The notes below the pieces were generated by a model. It saw nothing but the letters and a program-made list of their open reading frames with translations, was not told where the DNA came from and did not search any database. A stretch of 43,979 bases of DNA, taken from Bacillota bacterium (GTDB lineage Bacteria > Bacillota > Clostridia > Christensenellales > Aristaeellaceae). Positions 24,368-33,040 of the stretch are shown here, piece by piece (the first letter of the stretch is position 1; each line of letters starts with the position of its first letter). The stretch is from contig JAEVYX010000033.1 of NCBI GenBank assembly GCA_023392515.1, forward strand, positions 1 through 43,979. Reading direction: 5' to 3'. The position numbers and the translations under genes are program-made.

Positions 24368-25399
24368 ATGGCCATTACCATTAAGGAATTATCCGTTAAA
24401 TGCGGCTTATCCGTTTCTACCGTATCCAAAGCGCTCAACGGTTACAGCGATGTTAGCGAAGAAACCAGAGAACTGGTGCGCTGTGCGGCTAGGGAGATCG
24501 GCTATTATCCCAATTCCCTGGCCAGAGCGCTGAAGACCAACAAAACCTATAACCTGGGCGTTTTGTTTGTGGACGATAACGAAAGCGGGCTGACCCATAA
24601 TTACTTTGCTTCCGTGCTGGACAGCTTCAAGGTGGAAGCCGAACGCCGGGGGTATGACATCACCTTTATCAACCACAACATCGGCAAAACGAAAATGACA
24701 TATTTGGAGCATTGCCGTTATCGTAATGTGGACGGCGTATGCTTGGCCTGTGTGGACTTCCTGGCCCCTGAGGTATTGGAACTGGTCAACGGCGACATTC
24801 CTGTAGTAACCATTGACCACCTTTTCAACAACCGCACCTGTATTCAGTCTGAAAACAGAACCGGCATGCAGGAACTTGTACGGTATGTGCATGGTATGGG
24901 TCACCGGCGCATCGCCTATGTATACGGCAATAAATCCGCCGTTACTGAAACCCGTGTAACCAGCTTTTTGCGTACCATGGGGGAGCTGGGCCTGCCTGTC
25001 CCGCCGGAATATTTGCAGGAAAGCCTGTATCACGATCCGGCGGCCACCCTTCGGGCAGTGCGGAAGATTCTTGAAGCGCCCCAAAGACCCACCTGCATCC
25101 TCATGCCTGACGATTACTCCGCGCTGGGCGGCATCGAAGCCATCGGCGCGGCAGGGTTGCGTATCCCGTATGATATTTCCATCGCCGGATATGACGGAAT
25201 CCGGCTAATGCAGATGCTGACCCCGAAGCTTACCACCATCCAGCAGGATACCCTCATGATCGGCCGGGAGGCCGCCGCCCAGTTGGTGCATCTCATCGAA
25301 CGGCCACGAACCACCTATGCTGAAATCGTCAACGTTCCCTGCAGGCTCATGCCCGGAGATTCCGTCAGATGTCTCAATGTGCAGGAGATTGCCCAATAA
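24368..25399 (+). CDS. LacI family transcriptional regulator of the cello-oligosaccharide locus
   Basis: 343 residues. The N-terminal LacI helix-turn-helix is ITIKELSVKCGLSVSTVSKALNG with the hinge helix NSLARALKTNKT, followed by a periplasmic-binding-protein-like sugar domain (LGVLFVDDNE onward, SIAGYDGIRLMQMLTPKLTTI near the end). ATG 24368 follows AAGGCGG. It lies between the divergent GH94 gene and the uptake genes, and three matching operator-like sites in its upstream region suggest it controls both and itself. The effector is probably cellobiose or a derivative; this is inferred from the neighbours. Confidence 0.92.
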   Translation: MAITIKELSVKCGLSVSTVSKALNGYSDVSEETRELVRCAAREIGYYPNSLARALKTNKTYNLGVLFVDDNESGLTHNYFASVLDSFKVEAERRGYDITFINHNIGKTKMTYLEHCRYRNVDGVCLACVDFLAPEVLELVNGDIPVVTIDHLFNNRTCIQSENRTGMQELVRYVHGMGHRRIAYVYGNKSAVTETRVTSFLRTMGELGLPVPPEYLQESLYHDPAATLRAVRKILEAPQRPTCILMPDDYSALGGIEAIGAAGLRIPYDISIAGYDGIRLMQMLTPKLTTIQQDTLMIGREAAAQLVHLIERPRTTYAEIVNVPCRLMPGDSVRCLNVQEIAQ

Positions 25400-25407
25400 G
25401 TGTCGAT

Positions 25408-25430
25408 TATCCCGGACTTTTTCCGGGGTA
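25408..25430 (+). other. Hairpin between the LacI gene and the binding-protein gene
   Basis: A 9-bp stem with one G-T pair (TATCCCGGA at 25408-25416, TCCGGGGTA at 25422-25430) without a T-run. It could attenuate or process the transcript before the highly expressed binding protein. Confidence 0.45.
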
Positions 25431-25454
25431 TCAATAAAAAAGGAGGCTCCATCC

Positions 25455-26837
25455 ATGAAAAAGTTTGTCGCACTGGTCTTGGCCGTTTTGATGACGGTCA
25501 GCTCCATGGCCGCACTGGCAGAATTTGCTGTGCCCGCCACCGGAGAAAAATTCATCATCTATGCATGGAATGAAGAATTCAAAGGCATGCTGCAAAACTA
25601 CTATCTGGTAGATGCCGGATGCGCAACCGAAGAAGTCAAGGATGCTGCTGGTAATGTTACCGGCGTCCGCGCCAAGGCGAATGACGACGGTACCTTCACC
25701 CTGCCCAATGGCGACATCATCGAGTTCGTCATTAACCCCAACGACAACGGCGTTTACCAGCAGAAGCTGGATGCCGCGCTGGATGCAGGCGAACAAATCG
25801 ACATGTTCCTTATCGAGGCGGACTATGCCAAGAAGTATGTGAACACTGAGTATACCCGCCCCTTGGCGGATGTGGGCATCACCGAAGAAGCCATGGCCAA
25901 ACAGTATCCCTACACCATCGACGTGGCTCGCGATGCAAGCGGCGTTGTAAAGGGCACCTCCTGGCAGGCAGCCCCCGGCTTGTTCATGTATCGGCGCTCC
26001 CTGGCTGAAAAGTACCTGGGTGTGAAGACTCCCGAAGAAATGCAGGAAATGGTCAAGGATTGGGATACCTTCATTGACACCGCCCGCAAAGTCAATGAAA
26101 CTTCCGCCGGCGCCACCAAGCTGATCCCCTCCACCAACGACGTGTGGCAGGTTGTCCGCACTGTGCGCAAGGCTCCCTGGGTGGATGACAGCCTGAATCT
26201 CTCCATTGACGATCAGGTGAAATGGTACTTCGATTTCTCCAAGACCCTGAACGATGAAAACCTCACCGCTTCCGCAGTACCGTGGTCCGAAGCCTGGAAC
26301 GCCGGCATCGGCAATGACAGCATCATGGGCTACTTCTTCTCCACCTGGGGCATTCAGTGGACCATGGTTGGCGCGTCCGGCGGCTCCAAGCCCGGCGAAG
26401 GCACCTATGGCGACTGGGCAGCCGTGAATGGCCCGCAGCCCTACTACTGGGGCGGCACCTGGCTCGTTTCTTCCAAAACCTGCAAAAACGACGCGCTGTG
26501 CAAGGATATCATGGAATACTTCACCGTCAACAGCGAATCCATGAAGAAGTATTGCCTGGGCTCCAAGGACTATGTCAACAACACCGAAGCCATCCAGCAG
26601 ATTATCGATGCCGGCTTCTCCTTCGACTTCCTGGGCGGTCAGGATCACTACTCCCTGTTCCAGGCGGTAACCCCCTTGATCGACACCTCCACCATGAGCG
26701 CTTATGACCAGTTCATCAACATCGAAATGGATGAGCAGGTTCAGGCTTACTCCAAGGGCGAAAAGGACTATGACGCCGCTATCGCTGATTTCAAAGCGAG
26801 CGTGGTTGACCTGTTCCCCGAAATCACCGCGGAGTAA
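25455..26837 (+). CDS. Extracellular sugar-binding protein of a CUT1 ABC importer
   Basis: 460 residues. ATG 25455 follows AAGGAGG; the earlier open frame overlaps the regulator. The signal peptide ends AALAEFAVP, an SPase-I site, and no lipobox Cys is present. The mature protein fits the family-1 solute-binding fold (FIIYAWNEEFKGML, the FVINPNDNGVYQQKLDAALDAG region, and NDSIMGYFFSTWG). It should deliver oligosaccharides, probably cellobiose-type, to the two permeases encoded downstream. It is in line with the LacI gene upstream and is followed by a GC-rich hairpin, a common arrangement that keeps binding protein more abundant than permease. Confidence 0.88.
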   Translation: MKKFVALVLAVLMTVSSMAALAEFAVPATGEKFIIYAWNEEFKGMLQNYYLVDAGCATEEVKDAAGNVTGVRAKANDDGTFTLPNGDIIEFVINPNDNGVYQQKLDAALDAGEQIDMFLIEADYAKKYVNTEYTRPLADVGITEEAMAKQYPYTIDVARDASGVVKGTSWQAAPGLFMYRRSLAEKYLGVKTPEEMQEMVKDWDTFIDTARKVNETSAGATKLIPSTNDVWQVVRTVRKAPWVDDSLNLSIDDQVKWYFDFSKTLNDENLTASAVPWSEAWNAGIGNDSIMGYFFSTWGIQWTMVGASGGSKPGEGTYGDWAAVNGPQPYYWGGTWLVSSKTCKNDALCKDIMEYFTVNSESMKKYCLGSKDYVNNTEAIQQIIDAGFSFDFLGGQDHYSLFQAVTPLIDTSTMSAYDQFINIEMDEQVQAYSKGEKDYDAAIADFKASVVDLFPEITAE

Positions 26838-26880
26838 TAAGTTTGATACTTAGGTTCTGAAGGCCCTATAAGCCAACGGC

Positions 26881-26904
26881 AGGGCAGGCCCCCGGGCCTG
26901 CCCT
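26881..26904 (+). other. Stable hairpin between binding-protein and permease genes
   Basis: A 10-bp GC stem (AGGGCAGGCC at 26881-26890, GGCCTGCCCT at 26895-26904) with a CCCG tetraloop and no T-run. It probably stabilises the 3' end of the upstream message or partly terminates. Confidence 0.65.
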
Positions 26905-27009
26905 CCGGAGGCGCTTGGAACTAATCAATTCAGCGGCGCTTGTTTGCCGCAGACGGGACAGACCTTCAAAGCCGTGATGCCACAATGCGCAGCAAGGAGC
27001 GTGATCGGG

Positions 27010-28065
27010 TTGAACGCCAATCCAGCCAAGCGAACGGGGAAACCTGCCTCAAAAAGCGTGCTTCGCAGCAGCGTGAATTACAGCCGGTACGGCTACTTTT
27101 TCATTTTGCCCTTTTTTGTGGCGTATGCGGTATTCCAACTATATCCGTTGATCAATACCATTTATCTGGCGTTTCAAAAATATATGAAAACTGCGGCCGG
27201 CAAGGTGGTCGGCCCTGATTTTATCGGGCTTAGCAACTTTGTAAACATATTAACCAAAGGTGCCACGATCCAGGTGTTTGAAAACACCTCCATCATGTGG
27301 ATTGTCAACTTCATTCCGCAAATTCTGCTGGCGCTTCTCTTGGCCAAGTGGTTTACCGATACGCGCATGAAAATACGCGGGCAGGGAGCCATTAAAGTCA
27401 TGGTCTACATGCCCAACATTATTACTGCGGCCAGCATATCTGTTTTGTTCTTTTCCCTGTTTGCCTACCCCCAGGGCCCGGTGAACCATCTGATGGCGGA
27501 GCTGGGCATCATCGATAAAACGGTTTACAGCAATTCCGGTTCCGCTGCCACCGTTGCCGTCAATTTTTTGAATAACGGCTGGCAAACCCGTATGATCGTC
27601 GCCTTTATCAACTTCTGGATGTGGTATGGCCACACTATGATCGTGCTGATTGCGGGCATCCTGGGCATTCCACCCTCCTTTTATGAGGCGGCCCAGGTGG
27701 ACGGGGCATCACCCAACCAAATTTTCAAGCTGATAACGCTGCCCCTCATCAAGCCCATTATGTTATATACACTGGTCACCTCCCTGATTGGCGGCATGCA
27801 AATGTACGATGTGCCCGCCATGATCATCCGCCAAGGCTCTCCGGCCAACAGCATGACCCAATCCGTAACCATGTACATCCTGCAACTATCCCTGGCCGGC
27901 ACCAAGGATTATGGCCGGGCTGCTGCGGTATCCGTGCTGCTTTTCCTGACGACAGCGGTATGCAGCGTTATCCTGTTCCGAATGATGCGGGATAAGGATG
28001 CTATTGCGGAAAAGAAGCTGCAAAAGGCCTCTGAAAAAGCGGCTGTGAGGAGGGTGCGGGCATGA
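27010..28065 (+). CDS. Sugar ABC transporter permease, first subunit (CUT1)
   Basis: About 351 residues, with six predicted membrane segments (first at YGYFFILPFFVAYAVFQLYP). The EAA loop that contacts the ATPase is YEAAQVDGASPNQIFKLITLPLIKP (split: YEAAQVDGASP, then LITLPLIKP). The start is uncertain: no ATG has a good ribosome site. TTG 27010 lies 10 nt after AAGGAG and gives a normal-length N-terminus; GTG 27001 and ATG 26977 are alternatives. Its end overlaps the second permease gene by 4 bp. No ATPase gene is present, as is usual for CUT1 systems sharing an MsmX-type ATPase. Confidence 0.9.
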   Translation: MNANPAKRTGKPASKSVLRSSVNYSRYGYFFILPFFVAYAVFQLYPLINTIYLAFQKYMKTAAGKVVGPDFIGLSNFVNILTKGATIQVFENTSIMWIVNFIPQILLALLLAKWFTDTRMKIRGQGAIKVMVYMPNIITAASISVLFFSLFAYPQGPVNHLMAELGIIDKTVYSNSGSAATVAVNFLNNGWQTRMIVAFINFWMWYGHTMIVLIAGILGIPPSFYEAAQVDGASPNQIFKLITLPLIKPIMLYTLVTSLIGGMQMYDVPAMIIRQGSPANSMTQSVTMYILQLSLAGTKDYGRAAAVSVLLFLTTAVCSVILFRMMRDKDAIAEKKLQKASEKAAVRRVRA

Positions 28066-28910
28066 ACGCGAATTATACACTGCGCCTGACGGGTAAAAAG
28101 ATTGTCGTTTATACTGTTTGCGCATGCCTTTGCGCGCTGAGCCTGTTTCCATTTTGGATTATGTTTGTCAACGCATCCCGGGAATCCAACGATATCATCT
28201 CCAACTTTTCCGTAATCCCGGGCAGCTACTTCGGCCAGAACCTGAAAACCCTGTACCAGCGCCAGAGCTTTGATATCGTGGGCGGCATGTGGAATTCCTT
28301 CCAGATTTCCAGTGTGGCCACCATCTTGGCTGTTTACATTTCCACCCTGACGGCTTATGGGCTGGTCGTTTACAATTACAAACTGCGAACGCCTGCCTTT
28401 ACGTTTATCATGGTGGTTTTGATGATTCCCACCCAGGTGAGCGCCGTTGGTTTCTTCACCTTTATGTATCAACTAGGGCTGAATAATACCTACATACCGC
28501 TGATGCTTCCGGCGGCCGCGTCCCCGGCGGTGGTATTCTTTATGCGCCAGTACATGCTGGGCGCATTGCCGCTGGAAATTGTGGAGGCAGCCCGGATCGA
28601 TGGTTCGACGGAGTTTTCCACCTTCAACCGTATCGCGCTGCCCATCATGAAGCCTGCACTGGCTACCCAGGCTATCTTTATTTTCATAGCCAATTGGAAC
28701 AGACTCTTTGAGCCATCTATGATCATCACCAGCATGAACAAGTATACTTTGCCCATGATGGTGGAATTGCTCAAGAGTGACCGGTTCCGCACCGACTACG
28801 GCACGGTCTATATGGGCTTGGCCCTCACAGTGCTGCCACTGTTTGTGGTATACTTCCTGCTATCCAAATATATCATCCGGGGCGTTGCTATGGGCGGCGT
28901 GAAGGAATAA
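28062..28910 (+). CDS. Sugar ABC transporter permease, second subunit (CUT1)
   Basis: 282 residues, six membrane segments. The EAA loop is VEAARIDGSTEFSTFNRIALPIMKP (VEAARIDGST, then RIALPIMKP). The C-terminal YIIRGVAMGGVKE is the typical CUT1 ending (I-x-G-x-x-x-G-[AG]-x-K). The start ATG overlaps the stop of the first permease as ATGA, so the two subunits are made in equal amounts. It is followed 18 bp later by the GH1 gene, which makes uptake and hydrolysis one unit. Confidence 0.93.
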   Translation: MNANYTLRLTGKKIVVYTVCACLCALSLFPFWIMFVNASRESNDIISNFSVIPGSYFGQNLKTLYQRQSFDIVGGMWNSFQISSVATILAVYISTLTAYGLVVYNYKLRTPAFTFIMVVLMIPTQVSAVGFFTFMYQLGLNNTYIPLMLPAAASPAVVFFMRQYMLGALPLEIVEAARIDGSTEFSTFNRIALPIMKPALATQAIFIFIANWNRLFEPSMIITSMNKYTLPMMVELLKSDRFRTDYGTVYMGLALTVLPLFVVYFLLSKYIIRGVAMGGVKE

Positions 28911-28928
28911 GAAAAGGTTGTTTGAAGC

Positions 28929-30284
28929 ATGGGCTTTTCTAAAGATTTTATATGGGGTGCGGCCACCGCGGCTTATCAAATTGAAGGTGCTGCCCGAGCG
29001 GATGGCAAAGGCCTCAATGTGTGGGATGCTTTTAGCCGGGAGCCTGGCCGGGTCTTTCAGGGGCACACGGGGGATGTGGCCTGTGACCACTACCACCTGT
29101 TCCGGGAGGACTGCAAGCTTATGGCCTCCCTGGGCGTGAAGCACTACAGGTTTTCTATCAACTGGCCCAGAATTCTGCCGGAAGGCACCGGCGCGGTCAA
29201 TGAAAAGGGAATCGCTTTTTATAACAATCTGATTGACTGCCTGCTGGAATATGGCATTACCCCTTATGTCACGCTTTTTCATTGGGAATATCCCATCGCA
29301 CTGCAGCAAAAGGGCGCGTGGGAAAATGCGGACAGCGTTCAATGGTTTATGGCTTATGTGGAAACGGTGGCAAAGGTTTTTGGAGACCGGGTGAAAAACT
29401 TTTTCACTTTTAACGAGCCTCAATGCTTTATCGGCCTTGGGTATGGCAGCGGCGAGCACGCGCCGGGGCTGCAGTTGCCCCTTCGCAGTACCGTACGCAT
29501 GAGCCATCATGTCATGGTGGCCCACGGACTGGCGGTGAAGACGCTTCGGGCGTTGGTTCCCGACTGCCGCATTGGATATGTGCCCTGCTCTAATCCTGTC
29601 TACCCTGCAACTGAAAAGCCGGAGGATATTCTGGCATCAAAAGAAGCCTATTTTCGCATGCCTGCAGACCCCAAGCTTTGGTTCTGGAACGTGACCTGGT
29701 GGAGCGATCCTGTCATGCTGGGCGTATATCCCGAGGATGGCCTTGAACTGTATGGGAAATACCTGCCCCGTGGTTTTGAAAAGGACTTGTCCACCATCTG
29801 CCAGCCTATCGATTGGTACGGGCAGAATATCTACAACGGCAGCATGGTTCGCGCAGGGGAAAATGGACCTGAAAAGGTCGACTTCCCCCAAGGCTATGCC
29901 AAAACGGGCATGAACTGGCCCGTTACGCCCGATTGCCTGTACTGGGGCCCGAAGTTCCTGTACGAACGGTATCAAACGCCCATCTTGATTGCGGAAAATG
30001 GCATGTCGAACCTGGATACCGTCTCGTTGGATGGAAAAGTGCACGATCCGAGCCGGATAGACTATCTCCACCGGTACCTGCTGGCGCTTAGCCGGGCGGC
30101 GGAGGAAGGCGTTTCTGTCGCGGGATACTTCCACTGGAGCTTTATGGATAACTTTGAATGGGCCATGGGGTATAACGACCGGTTCGGCCAGGTGTATGTG
30201 GATTTCGCCACGCAAAAGCGCATTCCGAAGGATTCGGCTTACTGGTATAAGCAGGTCATGGAGACAAACGGGGAAAGCCTGTAG
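28929..30284 (+). CDS. Beta-glucosidase (GH1)
   Basis: 451 residues, standard GH1 length, with no signal peptide, so it is cytoplasmic. Acid/base Glu163 lies in FFTFNEPQC and nucleophile Glu356 in IAENGMS. The opening FSKDFIWGAATAAYQIEGA is the GH1 N-terminal signature. The C-terminal GYFHWSFMDNFEWAMGY carries the glycone-binding residues of beta-glucosidases, and no 6-phospho-specific context (PTS genes) is present. It should hydrolyse imported cello-oligosaccharides or other beta-glucosides. It completes the LacI-SBP-permease-permease-GH1 unit and ends at a hairpin. Confidence 0.93.
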   Translation: MGFSKDFIWGAATAAYQIEGAARADGKGLNVWDAFSREPGRVFQGHTGDVACDHYHLFREDCKLMASLGVKHYRFSINWPRILPEGTGAVNEKGIAFYNNLIDCLLEYGITPYVTLFHWEYPIALQQKGAWENADSVQWFMAYVETVAKVFGDRVKNFFTFNEPQCFIGLGYGSGEHAPGLQLPLRSTVRMSHHVMVAHGLAVKTLRALVPDCRIGYVPCSNPVYPATEKPEDILASKEAYFRMPADPKLWFWNVTWWSDPVMLGVYPEDGLELYGKYLPRGFEKDLSTICQPIDWYGQNIYNGSMVRAGENGPEKVDFPQGYAKTGMNWPVTPDCLYWGPKFLYERYQTPILIAENGMSNLDTVSLDGKVHDPSRIDYLHRYLLALSRAAEEGVSVAGYFHWSFMDNFEWAMGYNDRFGQVYVDFATQKRIPKDSAYWYKQVMETNGESL

Positions 30285-30295
30285 ACGAATAAGAG

Positions 30296-30330
30296 ATCCC
30301 GCTTGCATGGCGTCAAGCGGGATTTGCTTT
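30296..30330 (+). terminator. Terminator after the GH1 gene
   Basis: A 10-bp stem (ATCCCGCTTG at 30296-30305, CAAGCGGGAT at 30314-30323) with an 8-nt loop is followed by TTGCTTT. The T-run is interrupted. Confidence 0.7.
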
Positions 30331-30378
30331 GCTTAAATTCTTGTGCAGTACCACATTTTAAACGGGAGGAAATGAAGC

Positions 30379-30771
30379 GTGGGCATTTTGTCCGGCCGCG
30401 TGCATACGGGCCTTTTTGCTGAGAACATTGAAAAGATGGTGGCGTTTTATAGAGACATCCTGGGGTTTGAAACAGACTGGGACGGCGGGCCATTTGTCAG
30501 CTTTAAAGTGAATGACGGCGGACTATTTATGTTTGACAGAAAACAATTCGCCAAAGATATGAATCTGCCTTACTGTCCTCCAAATGGATTGAATCAAACA
30601 ATGGAAATTGGTATTAATGTTCCGACAAAAGATGATGTGGATAACGAATACAAGCGATTATTGTCTCTTGGGGTTCAGTCATTAACGGGAGAGCCGGTTA
30701 CGCAACCGTGGGGTCAGAGGAATTTCTGGATTGCTGATCCAGAAGGAAATCTTATTGAAATAGCCTGCTGA
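30379..30771 (+). CDS. VOC family protein (glyoxalase/bleomycin-resistance fold)
   Basis: 130 residues from GTG 30379, with GGGAGGA 8 nt upstream. The paired beta-alpha-beta-beta-beta modules are visible: HTGLFAENIEKMVAFYRDILGFE in the first half (HTGLFAENIEKM, FYRDILGFE) and PWGQRNFWIADPEGNLIEI in the second. The second pattern (GxRxFWIxDPEGNxIEI) is the usual VOC ending with a metal-ligand Glu. The substrate is unknown; relatives include glyoxalases, dioxygenases and antibiotic-binding proteins. The gene is AT-richer than the sugar genes upstream and has no obvious partner. Confidence 0.85.
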   Translation: MGILSGRVHTGLFAENIEKMVAFYRDILGFETDWDGGPFVSFKVNDGGLFMFDRKQFAKDMNLPYCPPNGLNQTMEIGINVPTKDDVDNEYKRLLSLGVQSLTGEPVTQPWGQRNFWIADPEGNLIEIAC

Positions 30772-31242
30772 AATGGCTGTGCATGCCGCAGTGGTTTTCG
30801 CTTATCGGGCGCTACGCTGATCTGGCTTTTCAGCATACGGGCCTAGTATAGGGGCATTCCAACTGTTTTGATTACCCTTGGCGTTATCCTCATTTACTAT
30901 TCCTGTCTGACCGGCAATACTGTCTTTAAGCACCAGCGGGATTTCTCACGATGGAAAAGCTCTTTTAGAAAACTTCAAGAAAAATGGAGGACAAGTGGAG
31001 AAAAAGGCATAATGCCCCCCATAAGTTTGAATATCTAAATCAAGATTTTGTGGTTTATATACGTTTTGTGGAGAGATATCCCAGAAAACAGTAACGAGGC
31101 GGTTTGCTCTTGTACAGGGCAGGCTGCCTCTCACTATGCAGTTCTAGTATCTACCCTATTTACCAATTGACATGGAGGCAGTCAAAGAGGTTATCATCAA
31201 CCAGATTACGGTTCCAATAGTCTTTTTGAAAAGTTCCCAGAG

Positions 31243-31279
31243 GCGGACACTGTACGTATGCTCACAGTGCCCGCTTTTT
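31243..31279 (+). terminator. Terminator-like hairpin in the gene-poor stretch
   Basis: A GCGG-A-CACTGT stem (31243-31253) pairs with ACAGTG-C-CCGC (31264-31274), one mismatch, and is followed by TTTTT. No intact gene ends before it, so it may mark the end of a lost gene or of a small RNA. Confidence 0.6.
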
Positions 31280-31350
31280 GATATCCTCGGCGGTTTGTTC
31301 CTCAAAACTTCCTATTTAAAAAATGTATGTTAACTGAACCTTTTTTTTCA

Positions 31351-31379
31351 TTGACAAGAATGAAGAACGCTAATACATT
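31351..31379 (+). promoter_or_regulatory. Possible promoter upstream of the orphan membrane-anchored protein
   Basis: TTGACA (31351-31356) and TACATT (31374-31379) with 17-bp spacing, about 240 bp before the next gene. The -10 is weak, and the long leader has no structure I could recognise. Confidence 0.35.
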
Positions 31380-31621
31380 AACTTCTGAAGCTGCTGAGAG
31401 TGAGATATCTAGGATTCACACTATACAAGTCCTCAAGATGGTGGTAATATATGGATAAATGATGCAATACAGACAGTGTTCTATCTACCGCGTCACCTAA
31501 TAGGCGTAGAATTCACAACCTTGATTAAAAATAAGACATCATTTATTCATCACAGTCGCAGCAACCGTTAGTACATAGTGGCTAATTAAGCAATTCTAAA
31601 ATATCGGTTTTGGAGGCATGT

Positions 31622-32155
31622 ATGAGTATTGAATTGGTAGTTGCTTTGATTGTTGCTCTATTAAGCTTTGCAGGTGCAATTATTACAGCAGCGATTTCCT
31701 ATTACTCAGCAAAACATAGTCAACTGGAACTTGATAAACATAAGTGGAAAGTAAGCATGTACAACGAATATATTAAAAGCATCACCTTGGCGGTACAGCC
31801 TGGCGAACAAGAGAGGGGAAGTATCGCTTATGCTAGCGCTCACAATCAAGTAATGTTAATTGCAAGTCCAGATATGGCAAAAGCTGCACTTGATCTTTTT
31901 GTTTTCATCCGAGACAACACAGCGCAAAAGAAAACATTTATAGCTAGTCTTGAAAGCAAGCCCCCTGAGCTTACACAAGCAGACAAAATCAAAATAACCA
32001 CATTTCTCAAGAATGAAAATGATAAGAGCGATGAACTCGTCACCGCGATATATCGTGCAATGAGAGAGGACCTTTTTGGGAAAGAAGCGAATAGTGGTTA
32101 TCCCGACGTTCAACTTGCAAGTGCGCCTGAGAGACAAACAACATTCGTGACATAG
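31622..32155 (+). CDS. Orphan membrane-anchored hypothetical protein
   Basis: 177 residues. ATG 31622 follows GGAGG by 5 nt; the earlier TTG overlaps that site. A single N-terminal membrane helix (about residues 4-25, LVVALIVALLSFAGAIITAAI) is followed by a charged, mostly helical domain (HSQLELDKHKWKVSMYNEYI, then EKSKP-free helices to about 150) and a loose C-terminus. No family is recognised. The layout, one helix plus a short cytoplasmic helical domain, recalls small proteins of phage or defence loci, but no such genes are next to it. Base composition is AT-richer than the surroundings, which fits recent acquisition. Confidence 0.65.
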   Translation: MSIELVVALIVALLSFAGAIITAAISYYSAKHSQLELDKHKWKVSMYNEYIKSITLAVQPGEQERGSIAYASAHNQVMLIASPDMAKAALDLFVFIRDNTAQKKTFIASLESKPPELTQADKIKITTFLKNENDKSDELVTAIYRAMREDLFGKEANSGYPDVQLASAPERQTTFVT

Positions 32156-32371
32156 GATGTATACCACTTGTAATGGCTATAGATGATAGGGTGGTAAACG
32201 ATACATCGGCACAATCATCCAATTTATGAGGTAGGATTCCAAATACCGCCATTGTCGCGGTGCCAATCGCCGTTCTGAGCTGGCACAGAGCCTGCTTTGT
32301 TCGCTATTTGGGCGCACTGCGCCCGCCCGAAAGCAGTTCCCATTTAGAAGGTATGCTCCTCGCTTTTTCGT

Positions 32372-33040
32372 CTACCCCAGAAACCTGCGAATAGCCTTCT
32401 CTTGGGCCTCGGGATTCAATACTTTTATCTGCCGTGTAATTGCCTCTCTTGCTTCGTCCTTGGACAGAGCTGCCGCAGCCTTCGTGATATCAGGGCCCCA
32501 GAAGGTTTCTGTAGTGCAAAAGGTGGTTACCGGCCAGCCGTAGGGCAGGTTGTCTTTGGAAAGTTTCATGGTTTGGCCGCTGATGGTCAGATACATGCTG
32601 GTTTGCAGCCGCGCGAGGGCGGTTTCCAGGCCTTTGTCCGAAACAACAGCTTTGATTTCATGAAGGGCTGCTTCGCCTTTTTCTTCAACCAAGCCGTAGA
32701 TCTGCTTTTCAAGATGGGTTACCCGGCCCTCCTGGTACATGTCCTGAAGGGCAGCACCGCTCCTGCGCAAGGCGATAAAATACGGGGCCCATTCCCGGGT
32801 GAGATACCCACCCTTTTGAAGAAAAATCTTGCCGTATCCGATGCGTTCCTTTTCTGATAACACCCGCATGCGATAGGTCCAGGGGTCGGTTTCTGCATCC
32901 CCGGTGTGCCACTGAATGTTCGGTGCAAAGCAGTCGCACAGCGTGAAAATGCCTTCGCCGTTTTCCCCGCCCATGGAAAAGCCGGCAAGCCGGAGGGCTT
33001 TTACAAAATCAGCATAATTGTGAATGGCGGGAAATGTCAT
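32372..33040 (-). CDS. AlkZ-related winged-helix protein
   Basis: 222 residues. The opening IHNYADFVKALRLAGFSMGG, the segment WHTGDAETDPWTYRMRVL and the C-terminal VTTFCTTETFWG resemble proteins annotated as AlkZ-related (from memory). AlkZ proper is a DNA glycosylase that unhooks interstrand crosslinks and uses a QxQ or QxD motif, which I do not see here, so glycosylase activity is doubtful. The middle (HLEKQIYGLVEEKGEAALHE onward) looks like a winged helix. Its start overlaps the upstream toroid gene by 4 bp (ATGA), so the two are coupled. The biological role is unknown. Confidence 0.6.
   Translation of the reverse strand: MTFPAIHNYADFVKALRLAGFSMGGENGEGIFTLCDCFAPNIQWHTGDAETDPWTYRMRVLSEKERIGYGKIFLQKGGYLTREWAPYFIALRRSGAALQDMYQEGRVTHLEKQIYGLVEEKGEAALHEIKAVVSDKGLETALARLQTSMYLTISGQTMKLSKDNLPYGWPVTTFCTTETFWGPDITKAAAALSKDEAREAITRQIKVLNPEAQEKAIRRFLG

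Larger units (their letters stand above)
30772..31621. other. Gene-poor AT-richer stretch with a decayed membrane-protein remnant
   Basis: No convincing intact gene. One plus-strand frame (30847-31038, broken upstream by a TAG at 30844) encodes 63 codons with a clear membrane helix (IPTVLITLGVILIYYSCLTG) and a basic tail. The same frame continues open after the stop to about 31170. It has no start codon or ribosome site in a useful place, so it reads as a relic. Short open frames on the minus strand (30946-31134) lack coding signs. A terminator-like hairpin (31243-31279) and a promoter-like pair (31351-31379) also lie here. Confidence 0.4.

Noticed and set aside
25431..26648. 405-codon minus-strand open frame opposite the sugar-binding protein
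   Set aside because: Shadow of the binding-protein gene; a high-GC third position leaves the opposite frame open.
30946..31134. 62-codon minus-strand open frame
   Set aside because: No ribosome site, low-complexity composition, and it lies across the decayed plus-strand remnant.
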